From positions 3,286,001-3,350,000 of the forward strand of contig PUDQ02000010.1 in NCBI GenBank assembly GCA_002964805.2: a stretch of 64,000 nucleotides of DNA. Reading direction: 5' to 3'. This DNA comes from Trametes villosa. Taxonomy: Eukaryota; Basidiomycota; Agaricomycetes; Polyporales; Polyporaceae. The notes below the pieces were generated by a model. It did no database searches. It was not told where the DNA came from and saw nothing but the letters and a program-made list of their open reading frames with translations. Both the position numbers and the translations under genes were made by a program. Below are positions 12,381 through 24,399 of the stretch, piece after piece (positions within the stretch are counted from its first letter, which is position 1; every line of letters begins with the position of its first letter).

Positions 12381-12868
12381 TTTCTTTTCGAGTTTGAGGT
12401 ACTTTCTTGGTCGCGCGTACCAAGGCTCCCGCTGGTATGAAACAGCTCTGGACCAGGCACGTTGAGGACTCTATGTACGGCGTAGCCTGGCTATATGTGA
12501 GGTCCAGGTGCACTACGCCATACGTGGGGCCTGGGCCCTGTTTGTTCCGATTCCACTAGGAATCGGTCTTGCTTATGAGACTTTGGGTCGGTCACGTGAA
12601 TCCAGGCGCACCCGGCTTTACCCACGAATACCCGTCTTTCACCGAGTGTTTTTCTGTGTTTATGCCAATTTGCTCTTCTTTGTTGGCCACGTCTCTTCTC
12701 CGAGTCCCATCGCCTCGCCTGTCTCCGTCCTCCTGCCATTTACTAGGCTACTACAACTCATCGCTCCGTGGCGACCCACGTACGTCTTTTCTGGTTCTAT
12801 CCATTCGTCGCCGTTGATATATGTCTCTCCTCTTACAGTCCGTTGTCGCCACTGAACGCGCTTGCGCC
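12381..12868. other. Leader region of the Helitron gene
   Basis: These bases lie between the duplicated unit and the Helitron start codon. A CACGTG hexamer is present near 12594. The Helitron 5' end (TC after an A) should lie here or somewhat upstream, but I could not fix it by eye. Confidence 0.45.
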
Positions 12869-15800
12869 ATGTCCTCACGCAAACTCGCTGGCGGCGCCGT
12901 TGCTGGTAAGTTCTCTGTGCGTAGGTGACGACGCTTGCTCACGACACACCACAGCCCCCCGCCTCTGCATTCCTCGCCGCGAAATGGTGAGTCTTCATGT
13001 GGTTGCGGGCGTCATCCCGCAGTGCGATTTCATCGCTCGTTTTGAGCGTTGCACTCCCCTCGTCGAGGCAGCTCCGTCGTGCGCCGCCGATCCTACGTTG
13101 ATCGCGGTGGGGGTTCCCTTGAAGCTCCTCCCCCGATGCGGTTACCACCGTAACGTCCTCTCTGGTGCCAGAGCGCACGGCGTGAAGGTGGCGCGCGGAG
13201 TACGCTCAGGCCCTGCATTTGTCGAGCTGCTCAGCTCGCATGCATGTAGTGGTACGTGCAAGGACCTGGTCTCCCTCTTCCGTATGTCCCTCGCGGTGGA
13301 TAGCGACCGATGCGCTGACATTTTGGTCCCCATCCCCTCTTCAGTGAACACGTCTGTGTCTGGTGTCTCGGTCTCCCATGCGTCTGTCCCCTGTGCACCT
13401 GCCCCCCCTCCGCGGCCCTTGTTTCCCCCTGTCCCCCTTTCCCCGTCTGAACAGATGTCGTTCGTTCGCTCGTGGTGTGAGGCGACTTCCCCGAGCAATG
13501 TGCATGAGCGTCCTTGTGCTGTCTGTGCTCGCCTGACCCCAGTCTCGTCCATCACTGATTACATGGAAGCTGAACTACCTATGGACTGCCTGACGCGCCC
13601 TGGAGAGCTTGTTACCCGTTCCGTACGTCTTGACTCCAGTGAACCTGTAATAGAACTTGCCGGCCCCATCCTGTATGAGGGTGGTATTAGGACGGCGCCT
13701 TCAGGCCGAGTACTGTCCGTTTGTCAGGATTGCATTAGCCCCCTCCGCGCCCGACGCCTACCCCGGTATGCCCTTGCCAATGGACGTTGGCTCGGTGAGT
13801 GCCCCCCGGAGCTTCAGGGGTTACGTTACGTCGAGCAACTGCTCATAGCACGTAATCGGCATAGTTTCTGTGTGGCTCAGGTCATGAAAGGAAAGCAGCG
13901 TTACCTCACAGCCAATGCTATAATATTTGGCCAACCCGTCGCGCGTATGTATGACATGCTTCCGCCTCCCCGTAAGGACATCGAGGAGTGTTTGGCCGTC
14001 CTCTTCGTTGGCACGGCCAAACCTACGGACGTCGATATCAGTCGCACGCCCTTCATAGTACGCCATGCGGTGGTGCTACGAGCTCTGAAGTGGTTGAGAT
14101 TGAACCACCCTGACTATTACAATGTCGGCATATCGCTCTCCCAACTCGGAGAGTATCCTGAGGATGCGCCTCCTGTTGGTGTCGTCTACCGCCAGCGGGA
14201 TGAAGCCAGCGGCGAGAATTTGCCGGTAAACAAGACAGATATAGAGCATGCTGTGGAGTCCGGCGAGTGCTCGTTTGTAGTGCACGGACTGTGCGGGAGC
14301 GAGTTTGCGGACATGACATATGATCAAAAAATACGCTACGCTGTCCGATATTTTGACACTGGGGGGAGAGCTATGTATTATGGACATGAGCGTCGACCTC
14401 AGTCTATTTATCATAACCCTGCGTTATTCCCGGGTATGTTTCCTTGGCTGTTTCCATACGGTCTTGGAGGGTTCGAAAATGAGCTCATCAGGACACGTCT
14501 TCACCGGAGCGAGCATATTCGCGCACTGCTGCTTTACGCCGACCGTCGGTTCGAGCGGGACCGCTGCTTCCCGTTCATTGTCTTCAATCATGAGCAGATA
14601 CGCGGCAGTGCATCAGGAGGGTACCTACTGACGCACAAGCGGAACTTTGCGTCAGTCTCCGAAAAAATACTGAGCCTCGACCGGGCCGCACTAGATTCGC
14701 TTATTGCGCGAGGGAAAGCCGGTGAGCATATCCGGCCGGAGACTGATGCCGAAAAGATGTGCTTCGAGCTTATGTCTGTAGTTGATCTTGTCGCAGGCCA
14801 TGTCGACGGACTGAATACCAGCAAGAAATACCAGCGCAATGAGATAAAATCTCTGATTATAGCTAAGGGCGTACCGATTTTCTTTATTACCTTCGCGCCT
14901 GCCGATCTCAAGAGTCCCCTCTGCTTGTATTTCTGTGGTGAGGACGTAGACCTTCTCGATTATATGCCTAAACTTCGAAATGCCGACGACCGTCGGCGCG
15001 CTATTGCAGATAACCCTGCTGGAGCCGCGCGGTTCTTCCACTTCCTCGTCCAGACATTCATTCGGGTGATCCTCGGTTTTGGGGATGGTCAGAATGCGGG
15101 ACTCTTTGGCACATCTGACGCTTACTATGGGACGGTGGAAGCCCAAGGGCGACTCACGCTGCATCTCCATATGCTACTGTGGATACGGGGCAGTCTGAGT
15201 CCTCAAGAATTGAGAGACCGGCTTCTTGCTGACGCCGAGTTTGAGTCTCGGCTTCTCAGCTGGCTTGAAGCATGCCATACGGGTGACTTTTCCACTTCCA
15301 CGGAAGCCGTGCTCTCTGACGAGCTAGAAGAGGTGTATCTAGAACGTCAACCCGATGGGACTTCCAAACAGCGCACTAGACTCAAGCGCGGTGTTCGTGA
15401 CCCAGCGACTACCTTGCCCCGTCCGCCGCCTGAGGCCAGCCACCCTGACATCGTGAACGCCTGGCATAAGTCATTCCTAGAGGATACGGATAGGTTAGTG
15501 TTTTGCTCTAATCGCCACGACCGCGCGCACGGTCAGGGTTGCTGGCGCGGATACTGCCGATCGCGCTTTCCTCGCGAGTTGTTTGAGAGTACACAAGTCG
15601 ATCGAGCCAGTGGGGCGATCCGCTTCGCCAAAACAGAGGCATGGATCAATACCTATAATATCGTTCTATCGCACGCCTTCCGTTGCAACACAGATGTGTC
15701 CTGCCTACTGTCTGGCACCCAAGTAAAGGCAATCGTCGCGTATGTCACGGACTATGTCACGAAGAGCACTCTGACTACTCAAGCTTTCTTTGAAACCGTA

Positions 15801-18800
15801 CGAGCTGTATTAGACCGCAATACGGACCTACTCGCTCCTGATAATCCCGACCGCGGAGAAGCAGCGCGATCCCTGGTGGTCAAAATCGTCAATGCCATGT
15901 CTGGAGCGTCGGAGTTGGGGGGCCCGGCCGTTTGCGCGTACCTCCTTGGCAATCCGGATCACTATACGAACGAGCTCTTCAAGGTCTTCCACTGGCGGTC
16001 ATATGTGCGCCAAGTGCAGGAAGACACTGAAGGTGTCTCTAGCGGCGACGCGGCCTCCGACCGAGTCATGCTCGGGCTGTCTCAGGGCGGCGTCGTCCCG
16101 CTCTCTAAGTTGAACGACTACATATTTCGCCCAGAGCAGTACGCTTCGTGGTGCCTGTACGACTTTCTGCGACGAACTGATGTACGCCGTACCGGCAAGA
16201 AGGAAGCGTTATCAGAGGAAGTGAGCGACCATGCGGCGGACGCCGAGGACTCCGGCTCCGAGCACGACGATGATGAGCCCGGAGATCGTAACTCCGCGAA
16301 GCGAACCTCGTCGCGGGCTATGAAGTCGGCCCGCTTTGTGCTCGGGCATCCTCTCAGGCCCACCCACAGCGTGTACCTGCGCGAAGAGAGCGCGGCGTAC
16401 GTACTCAATTTTGTCGGGGGTACTCCTCCACGCCCCGATCGCGGTGATCGCGAGGAGTACTGCCGTGCAATGCTCGCTTTCTTCCGCCCTGGTGGGTGGA
16501 GAAACGGCCGCGAGATGCGCGCAGCAGGGCAAACGTGGGCGAGCGTGTTCGATAACACGCGATTCTCTCCGTCACATATTCAAGTCATGAAGAATATGAA
16601 CTTACTATTTGAGTGCTTGGATGCTCGCGACGATTATTCTGCTCAAAGGAGGGAGGAAGGCGAAGCGTCGGGTCCTGCCGCATTTGCTTCAATGTCGGGG
16701 CTGCAGATGGCGGCAGATGAGGAATTGCGTGATGATCGGGATGATTATCTGGGGGATCACGACGAGCAGAGCATGTTAGAGCTAGTTAGCGAAAACGGTA
16801 TTGGATCACGCACCGCGAAAAATATGGCCGAGCGCGAGCATATGAGAAAACTGCTGTTGCCGGCCATATGTACCCATAGCCTGGTCGCGTCGGGCAGCGA
16901 TGATCCTGGCAGCCAATTGAGTACCGTAGCGTTCACAAGGATGCCGGCGGTTCAGTGGAAAAAAGTAGTAGCAGATGCTAGGAAAGCAGAGCTGGATCGC
17001 AGGAACGGAGACGTGTCGTGCGAGCCTCCTGCAGAGGGAGAAAGTGGCGAGGCTCGCGCCGCGGCGTACGCGCGTCTTGCTCCACAGACGTCCGCGGACC
17101 GCGGAGTTGTTACCATTGTGGGCAAGGAAGACATCCAGCTCGCAGGTGCCGGAAAGGTCCCACGCCCTTTGCAGGACGCTCACACGTCGATTTTACACGA
17201 GGCTATATCCGCCTTCACCCTCAACACCGAGCAAACTCGAGCTTTCTCGATTGCCGCCCGACATCTCCACCATCATGAAAACGAGCAACTGCTGATGTAC
17301 CTCGGCGGAATGGGAGGGACGGGTAAATCTCGAGTTTTACAGGCTGTAATGCACTTCCTCAACCAACGCGGTGAGTCGTACAGATTCATCGTACTCGGCC
17401 CGACGGGCAGTAGTGCTGCCTTAGTCGGCGGTTCCACTTATCATTCGGTACTGGGATTTTCTCCCAACATGGAGTCCACCGGGATACTCTCTGCTGCCCT
17501 GGAGAAAATTCGAGGCCGGTTAATTCGCGTTGAGCTGATCTTCATCGATGAGGTCTCAATGATCTCATGCGTGGATTTACTACGCATCCATAAGCATCTC
17601 CTAAGGGCATTCCCTGAGAGCATGCTACCCTTTGGCGGCAAGAACGTCATCCTTGCTGGTGATTTTGCTCAGCTCCCACCTCCCGGGCGGGCTCCAGCCC
17701 TGTACAGTCACACTGTGGGAGCATACTCTTCGGCGTTGACTCAGTTTCAGCAGAATTGTGCGTTGGGCAAAGCCCTTTGGCATCAATTCACGACGGTTGT
17801 GATCCTCAGACAGAATATGAGACAGCGAGGGATGTCAGAGGGCGACCTCCGCTTCAAACAGGCACTCGAGAACATGCGTTATTGCAGCTGTACAAAAGAG
17901 GACATTGATTGTCTTCTGTCTCGAGTATGTCGTCCTGGATCTGGTTCGACTCTGCTGAATGATGCGAGATTCAGGTCTGTGTCTATGATCACCGCACGTA
18001 ATTCACACCGCGACGCGATTAACTCCTTGCGCGCAGAAGAGTTCGCTCGTATACGCGGTCTTCCCCTGACGTCGTTTGTTTCCGTAGACACCTGGGGACA
18101 GACGAAGGACCATGCGTCCATTCGACTTGCGCAGCGCGAGTACGAGAGCGTCGTCGACCCTGTGAGGACGTCCAATACCATCGGCCGAGGTATGCAGGAT
18201 ATGTTATGGAAATTGCCGCCTACCTTCACTGATCATCACGCTGGTATGCTACACCTCTGTAAAGGTATGCCCGTCATTCTCAAGTACAATGAAGCTACCG
18301 AGCTTTGCGCAACGAATGGTGCAGAAGCGACAGTCCTCGACTGGCACGCGCATTCTATACCAGGCAACCGGCGGGTCCTCGACGTCCTCTTCGTTGAGCT
18401 GACGAACCCTCCACGACAGGTCCAACTGCCTGGCCTCCCGCCCAACGTGATACCGTTGACACGTACAAAAAAGACAGTGCGATGTACTCTACCCATCAAC
18501 GACATGCAGGTGTCCATCAGCCGCGAGCAAGTCATGGTTCTACCTAATTTCGCGATGACAGATTTCGCGAGTCAAGGACGTACCCGCACCGCGAACGTCG
18601 TGCACATGAAACATTGTAAGAATCACCAATCGATTTATACTTGTCTCTCACGAAGCTCATCCTTGGAAGGAACGGTCATACTAGACATGTTCGATACCGC
18701 CAAGATTCGAGGTGGTGCATCGGGCGCATTGCGGCGCGAGTTCCGAGAGCTCGAGTTGCTCGATGAGATCACTCGATTATCAGAGGCCGGTTCGCTTCCT

Positions 18801-20018
18801 CCCCACGTACGCGGCGCCATGCGTGGTCCCCTGCTCACGTCCTTCCAGGCCTGGAAGGGTAAACGGTATGTTCCGACGCACGTCCATCCGGCTATTGACT
18901 GGAAGAACGCCCCAGATAGTGAACTCTCACCACCGCTCAGTACAGAGGCTGCGATGGCGTCACTTCTACCACAGCCTGGCGTTGCGCCCGCTGCCTTGAC
19001 AACAACCGACTCCGCGCAGTCTCAACCACTACCCGTCAGTTCTCAGAGACCCAAGAGACCTCGAGGCGGCGAACAGTGGGACCCTCGTCCCAAGAAACGC
19101 CCGAAGGACACGGCCGCGTACGATGTAGACGCATCCGCATCCTTGCACGCGCCTCCTCAGCCGGCGAATACTGCACCGGTCGGTCTCGTTTGGGACCAGA
19201 CTGATTGGAGCTGCGCCTACGACGCGCTACTCACGGTCATGATCAATGTCTACGCAGATTTTGGCCCCGAGTGGTTCTCCACTGTCGCGCCGAGCAACAC
19301 GTTCATGGATATTGTACGGCCGCGTCTGGCGAGCTGCCTGACCGAAAGCGGAGCAGGTGAGTCGTTGCGTGACGTTCTACGCGACGTCCTATTCACCATG
19401 TATCCCCGCCGTTTTCCTCGACGTGGGCGTACGATGACGGCGGTTTCCGATCTCTTGGCTTGCTTACTCTACTGTCCGACCACTTTCGCTCGTAGCTCCA
19501 TTACTTGTACCATGTGCACTGCAGAGACCGTGCACCAGGTAGACATTGGTAAGTCTTATGCGTGGTATCTGACACCCGCCGTCTTTCGGGCGAACTTTCC
19601 AGGACAGGGCAGCTTAACGTCAAGCGAGTATGTCGATTGTCTTCTTACGTCCGGCATTGAGGTCCATTGCCCGACTTGTCGTACACTTAACAAGGTCAGC
19701 ACAGTATTGACCTCGTGTCCGCCGCTGCTCGTCCTCGAGACCTCCCCAGACGTCACGATTCGCCCTGAAGCTCGGCTGAGGATAGCTGTGGGTGACGCCA
19801 TACATACATGGCGACTTACAGGTGCGATCTACCATGGGTTCGATCATTTTACCTCTCGCTACATAGATCTCGCTGGCACAACGTGGTACCACGATGGCTA
19901 CGTCACCAAGAACAAGTGCATTCGCGACATAGATGTACTCAATAACCCCGTGGTGGGCATCAACGCTCGTGCTCGTACCGCAACCCACTTCATCTACGCC
20001 CTTCAAGTTAACCATTGA
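12869..20018 (+). CDS. Helitron Rep/helicase with C-terminal USP-like domain
   Basis: This rolling-circle transposase is about 2366 residues long. I start at ATG 12869 (MSSRKLAGGAVA), with one intron at 12906-12954 joining APRLCIPRREMVSL; the frame upstream of that has no ATG. The Helitron-like N domain includes YYGHERRPQSIYHNPALFPG. The HUH nuclease has GRLTLHLHMLLWI (His-Leu-His codons at 15162-15170, residue about 748) and the tyrosine motif YVTDYVTK near 15741. The Pif1/RecD-type helicase has Walker A GGMGGTGKS near 17304, Walker B FIDEVSM and GDFAQLPP. A linker with basic RPKRPRGG follows. The last 270 residues resemble a C19 ubiquitin-specific protease: DWSCAYDALL (Cys codon 19212), two CxxC pairs, and GFDHFTSRYIDLAGTTWYHD (His codon 19845). 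No frame break is visible, so the element may be autonomous. Residue numbers are approximate. The USP assignment is inference from motifs. Confidence 0.93.
12869..20018 (+). mobile_element. Helitron (coding part; ends not defined)
   Basis: The element is recognised by its intact Rep/helicase gene. Only the coding part is given. A 5' TC end and a 3' CTRR end with a hairpin, inserted between A and T, are expected for this class but were not located. Whether the genes to the right belong to the element is open. Confidence 0.75.
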
Positions 20019-21104
20019 GGAACGGGATATCCGTCTTCCTGGATGATCCTAAAGCGCGGAGGGAATAAACGTAAGCGTGTGTATCCATAACTATGCTCTC
20101 ATTGGGACTTACCGGCGTACGATGATTCGGGCCATGATGTCGTCTCTTCCACGCATGTTTACCAGGCCGAGCTCCCCGCGCATACCGCCACGGAAGACGA
20201 TGAAGTCGCCCCGCCATATCCTTTGCCCGTCGAGCCCCGGAGCCCCATCCCCCGCAGTGTAGTACACGACGTATCGCTGAAACACGCGACATACGCGCGG
20301 ATGCCGCGCGTATAGTCGGCGGATCTGTATCCCGTCTGCGGACTCCAGCACGCTATCAACCAGCGGCACGTCAACGTTCCCAGCAGGGTACCTATGTGCC
20401 CCGCACTGAATGAACCGGCCGGGGCCACCGTCCGGGACGTAGAAACCACGCAGGCTCACGGGCTACGATTCACGTGTGAGGTAAGCACGTCTACCTTCGA
20501 GCATACAACGCACCGTATAGGGCATAGCTGCGGGGCTGATTTATGTGTCGCCGCGCCGCGCCGTCTTGACGTCCTTATAGTCAGCTTCAGCTTATTGGCC
20601 ACGGTACGTCCGGTCCCCCTCGTGATGGCAATATCGCGCGGTCGTTGACGATATGCCTCCCCAGCCTCTTCTAGCCGTCCACGTCTCTGAGGCAGCACGC
20701 CATGATGACGGGCACCCACATGAAACAGTTACCTGGGCCTCGAAGCGGCATATCCACGGCAATGCCTCCACGGGCAATCTCGTCCTTGGCGGATACCCCG
20801 CTCGGGCCATGGTACGTGGTCTTACCCTCCCGGCAATGGCGTACCTCATTTACCCGGCGTGCAGCGCTGGAGATTTCGCGTCCGTCGTCACGCGCGTACG
20901 TGCAGGGCGTGGAATTTCCGACGGTACGCACGCCGTCTTGAGCAGGAACACAGCACTAAAATTAGCTTCCAGGATAACTGGAATCTACGCGGTAGAGATT
21001 CGCAGACGTGGCGAATCCGCCGCCCGTGAGGCCTCAGCGGCACGCGTTCGCCTGAGTCCATCGGGCAGTGCATCTGGAAATCCTAAATAACAATATACCT
21101 CCAT
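20003..21104 (-). CDS. Uncharacterised protein overlapping the Helitron 3' end
   Basis: Several exons with good splice phase. The best-supported part, from the 3' end, is: IIQEDGYPVPQWLT and stop at 20003, joined to an exon holding GFYVPDGGPGRFIQCG, VPLVDSVLESADGIQIRRLY and WRGDFIVFRGGMRGELGLV. A 22-nt exon (PAAMPYT) comes before it, then GWGGISSTTARYCHHEGD, and before that DEIARGGIAVDMPLRGP. The start is uncertain (ATG 21104 or 21073). I do not recognise the family. The segment around 'WRGDFIVFRGG' resembles the 'GDxV' domain of the genes at 22.8-32.4 kb. The last 16 bases overlap the Helitron reading frame on the other strand, tail to tail. The exon model is inferred, so an annotation pipeline may differ. 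Confidence 0.6.
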
Positions 21105-21304
21105 GCCGTGCGTCCGCATTCGCCCTGAAGCGGTAATACATTGTGCTCTGCCGTGGCCTTTTGCTAACCTTCTCCTAAACAGTGGACCCCGCCGGCTACG
21201 CACGCTGCGACGGTGCTTCTGGCTATATGGGCTACGGCCAGGAGGCGGGGCAGTACATCCTCGCAGAGGCCAACCGACCCCCGTCTCCCCCCTCTCATCT
21301 CAGC

Positions 21305-22327
21305 ATGTCCTCGCTGCTCGCACAGTCACGCGCCCGCTATCCTAGCGGCAGCACTCACTCCGTCTTCACTTCACTCGTGGAAGACGTTATCCTCGATCTC
21401 TTCGACCACATGCAAGTCGACTCCCTCATTCGCCTTCGCTCCTCCGGGAGGGTCGCCGACCTCTGCGTCGGGTCGTACCTGTCGCGCAAGCTGGAGGCGC
21501 ACCTCCGTCGGTTCGTCGTCGATGTTCCCCACTTCCTCGACGAGCTGGAGATTACTTGCTCCGTAATCTCCGGCTCCACCGCCCTCGCCGTGCTCTTTCG
21601 ACACTCCTGGACGCCGAAGGACTTGGACGTGTACGCACCGCGCGACCTCTTCTGGCATGTCGTGGCGTACCTAGTCAACGTCGAGCAGTACACGGCTTCC
21701 TTCGCCGTCATCCCCAGCTACATCCTGTCGGGGAAAATCCACTGTGTCGGACGTCTCGCGCGCGCGGACGGCCAAACCATCGACGTCATCCAGAGCGCGT
21801 CGAACTCACCTCTACTCCCCCTCTCCGACTTCTGGAATACGGCGCTGATGAACTACATCACTCCGACGTCCTTCTGCATCTCCTACCCCCACCTCACCGA
21901 CGCCAATCGCGCTCTCATCTTCGAACGAGGCGCCGCGCCCGGCGCCGCTAGCGGTCGCGTCCCCTTCCCGGACCCATCGATGGAGCTCCTGCGGAAGTAC
22001 GAGCTTCGGGGCTTCGAGTTGCACATCAGCCCGCACTCGTGGGTGCGAGCTCAGGACCCCGACGTCCAGTGTCCGGGGATAGGCTCCTCAGTCTGTCCTC
22101 TAACGATGCGGTACTTCGGTGACCGTCATTGCATCACGGGGGCGGTATATCCGCTGGGTGGTCGTCGTCCGATGCGGCAGGCGGTGGATCTGGTCAAGGC
22201 GTACACGGTTGTGTGGTGGAGAGGTGGGCGGACGTGCGGGGACCGCTGTGCTCAGGCTGGGGAGTGGGTAGGACGAGGCTCGTACGGCTGCTTGCGCACG
22301 CTGCTGGCGGAACCTTCGCATTTTTGA
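21305..22327 (+). CDS. F-box-like and nucleotidyltransferase-fold protein
   Basis: Single exon. I chose ATG 21305 (MSSLLAQSRARYPSG); the open frame extends upstream only from a GTG that follows an AAACAG acceptor-like site, so an upstream exon is possible. Residues about 20-60 (LVEDVILDLFDHMQVDSLIR) fit an F-box-like helix set. Then ISGSTALAVLFRHSWTPKDLDVY matches the nucleotidyltransferase-fold pattern GS...DxD, and IDVIQSAS supplies a possible third acidic residue. Such folds transfer nucleotides to RNA, protein or antibiotics, or serve as toxin and antitoxin enzymes in bacteria; the fungal role is unknown. The C terminus has TVVWWRGGRTCGDRC. A paralog with altered acidic residues is at 26674-27574. 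The fold call is inference from a short motif. Confidence 0.72.
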   Translation: MSSLLAQSRARYPSGSTHSVFTSLVEDVILDLFDHMQVDSLIRLRSSGRVADLCVGSYLSRKLEAHLRRFVVDVPHFLDELEITCSVISGSTALAVLFRHSWTPKDLDVYAPRDLFWHVVAYLVNVEQYTASFAVIPSYILSGKIHCVGRLARADGQTIDVIQSASNSPLLPLSDFWNTALMNYITPTSFCISYPHLTDANRALIFERGAAPGAASGRVPFPDPSMELLRKYELRGFELHISPHSWVRAQDPDVQCPGIGSSVCPLTMRYFGDRHCITGAVYPLGGRRPMRQAVDLVKAYTVVWWRGGRTCGDRCAQAGEWVGRGSYGCLRTLLAEPSHF

Positions 22328-22451
22328 TAATTAGTCCTATCTTCGAATGATATTGTGATGGCTTTGCCTCCCTCGCCGATACGATCGGGTGTCTCTTCCG
22401 CTCCAGATGAACTCTGGCCTCGAGCGACAAGATCGTCCCCTCGTTGGGCAT

Positions 22452-22525
22452 ACTTCTCTTCGGGCTGCCCGATCCACCCGCACGGTAGACTTCTCTTCGG
22501 GCTGCCCGATCCACCCACACGGTAG
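22452..22525. repeat. 37-bp tandem repeat, two copies
   Basis: The unit beginning ACTTCTCTTCGGGCTGCCCG occurs at 22452-22488 and 22489-22525 with one base difference. It sits in the 3' flank of the nucleotidyltransferase-fold gene. Confidence 0.9.
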
Positions 22526-22817
22526 ACTTTCGGTGTTCCGTACGGCAAGGTCATAGCGCAGACATAAATCACACAGCAGGGCATCCAACCAGACGCTCTG
22601 CTGGTCAACAGGCGAAATGAACATGACTTTATGACGTATACATCCTCGTGCTAATCGTCGCGCCGTAGATACATTACTTAGAAAGCATGTCCACCGGCAT
22701 AGCCTCTGGGTCTTCCTCCACGAACTCGAAGCCGCTGACGATGGCCGACTGGGGTGGAGCTGACGGTGTAACTCTTGCGCGACTCGACGCCGGTTTCACG
22801 AGACGCTGCGAGAGAAG

Positions 22818-23809
22818 TTAGTCTCCAGGTCCAGATTGCGAGAAGAACCGTTTGCGCACCGAAACCTTCGCCGCCGAAGCCAATCTAACCACCTCTTGAG
22901 GGCAGAAGATGATCTCCGTCCTACGCGATTTGCGAGCGCGCATAGTGATGACTTCAATAGTGACCGCGACGTCCACTAGATCGCCGCGCCGTATGACCAG
23001 CGGGTTCGCGCGTACGATGGCTCCATCCTCACGCTGCACGCCTACCACTATGCGGTGGTCGACGTGCCACATGTGGATGAGCTTTGCAGCTCGTCCGAGG
23101 GGGTCGTCTTGCGTCGTAAGAGCTGACGTTGGCTTGCAGCCTGATTGTACCTGTGGAGTGGGGAGAGATGATGAGAACGCGACGACGTCATACAGGCGCA
23201 GAGGTACGCACCTTGGTAAAGACCCTCCTCTTCAACGCGATGTCTCCTCTGCCGTGATGGTGCGACGGCGGGGGTAGGCACAGCAGCTTGAGTATGAGCT
23301 CGCGGATGTTGGACAAGGCGTGCAGCTGAGCGCCGAAGCTCTCTCTGCAGGAGCCGCCAGTGAGCGTGAGACCTTGAACCGCTTTCGGCGCATGTTGGGC
23401 ATCGCTAGCTGCGGTTGAGTCCTGGATCGATACTGTCATCGTCAATACACTCACCCATTCCAATTTCCCAACGCATTGAGGTTAGACTCGGACACTATGC
23501 CTTGAAGTCTTAGCGTTACCTCCTTCCTGTCGGCGTCATGGTGGTCGGGGTGTACAAGAACGCGCGGTGAGGCGTGGCCGTCCTCGCGGTCGATGCAGAG
23601 CCACTGACACAACCCCTCATAGGTCGCCGGGACTACCTTCCACTTTGGAAGGTCTTGTAGCTGCGCTTGGTCGAGAACCGGGCGCGCGATGCCCTCCGGC
23701 CATAGGTCTCTTGCTAGTTGAGTGTCGTTTACTGAAAAATGCGTCAGCGACCAAGCTACGGGCCACGCTCTGACGCTGTGCAGCAATACCTACCGGAGAT
23801 GAACGACAT
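22818..23809 (-). CDS. Uncharacterised GDxV-domain protein, divergent member
   Basis: Multi-exon gene on the minus strand. The ATG at 23809 gives MSFIS, which joins VNDTQLARDLWPEG across an intron ending at TTTTTCAG. The next parts are WKVVPATYEGLCQWLCIDRE and HDADRKEVTLRLQ, then an exon with GGSCRESFGAQLHALSNIRE and a last exon with IHMWHVDHRIVVGVQRED and IRRGDLVDVAVTIEVITMRA, ending SQSGPGD. The joint near 23460-23520 is not settled, because the obvious donor there would leave a very short intron. The last exon resembles the final exon of the four genes to the right: a lead, then 'GDhV', a strand, an Arg/Lys cluster, then hydrophobic strands. Function is unknown. It is the only family member here on the minus strand. 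Confidence 0.62.
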
Positions 23810-24392
23810 CTTCCTGTGGAGTGTTGAACAGCGAGAAGAGCGGAGACAGGACACGAGATGGGACGGGAGACCGAGGTTGACGAACGCGAGGCTGCGCCCT
23901 ACTGCTCGCGATGGGTAGCGCTCGGGACTTAGCCCCTCGCTGCTCCTCGCTCCTGCTCACAATCACACTGCTCGCACGCCACCGCTCGGTCAAAGCTGGC
24001 AAGCCGGCTAGGGCACACTCGCGCGGCACTCCGGTTGCCATCGTTATGTCTCAGTGGCCAGCCAAGGTGCGACGTTTCCCTCAATTTTTTGTAAGATATC
24101 GCTCAGCATACTTATCGAATAGGCCCATCGTGAAACACCAAGTAATCTCAACACGTTTCAGATCTCGCTTCCAACCCAGGCTCCCCGAAACGGGCTGCCC
24201 AATCGGCCGCTCTGGGTTCGTCTTTACAACCCTCTGGCTACCGCCCCATCGGACGGTCCGGTTGCAGCCCCCGTTGAATCGTCAGACTGACGGCTTCTGC
24301 ACGCCATCCTAAGCAATTCGCGACTGCGCGGCCAGCGCAGAGTCCACGCTTCGTATAGGCAGACTGGAGGAACAGACGCGCACCCAGCCAGG
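23810..24392. other. Divergent intergenic region
   Basis: This region separates the minus-strand gene starting at 23809 from the plus-strand gene at 24462 and must hold both promoters. Apart from the TATA box listed next I see no feature. An open minus-strand frame at 23790-24041 overlaps the neighbour start in another frame and looks like chance. Confidence 0.5.
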
Positions 24393-24399
24393 TATAAAA
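24393..24399 (+). promoter_or_regulatory. TATA box
   Basis: TATAAAA lies 69 bases before the ATG at 24462. The two intact paralogs at 29167 and 31407 have TATA boxes at 54 and 60 bases. Confidence 0.7.

Noticed and set aside
12768..12868. N-terminal extension of the Helitron protein from 12768
   Set aside because: It begins with GTG, not ATG, and a clean 49-nt intron joins the ATG at 12869 to the main frame instead.
23790..24041. Minus-strand frame overlapping the start of the gene at 22818-23809
   Set aside because: It runs in another frame over the same start region, and the ATG at 23809 joins the downstream exon in correct phase.
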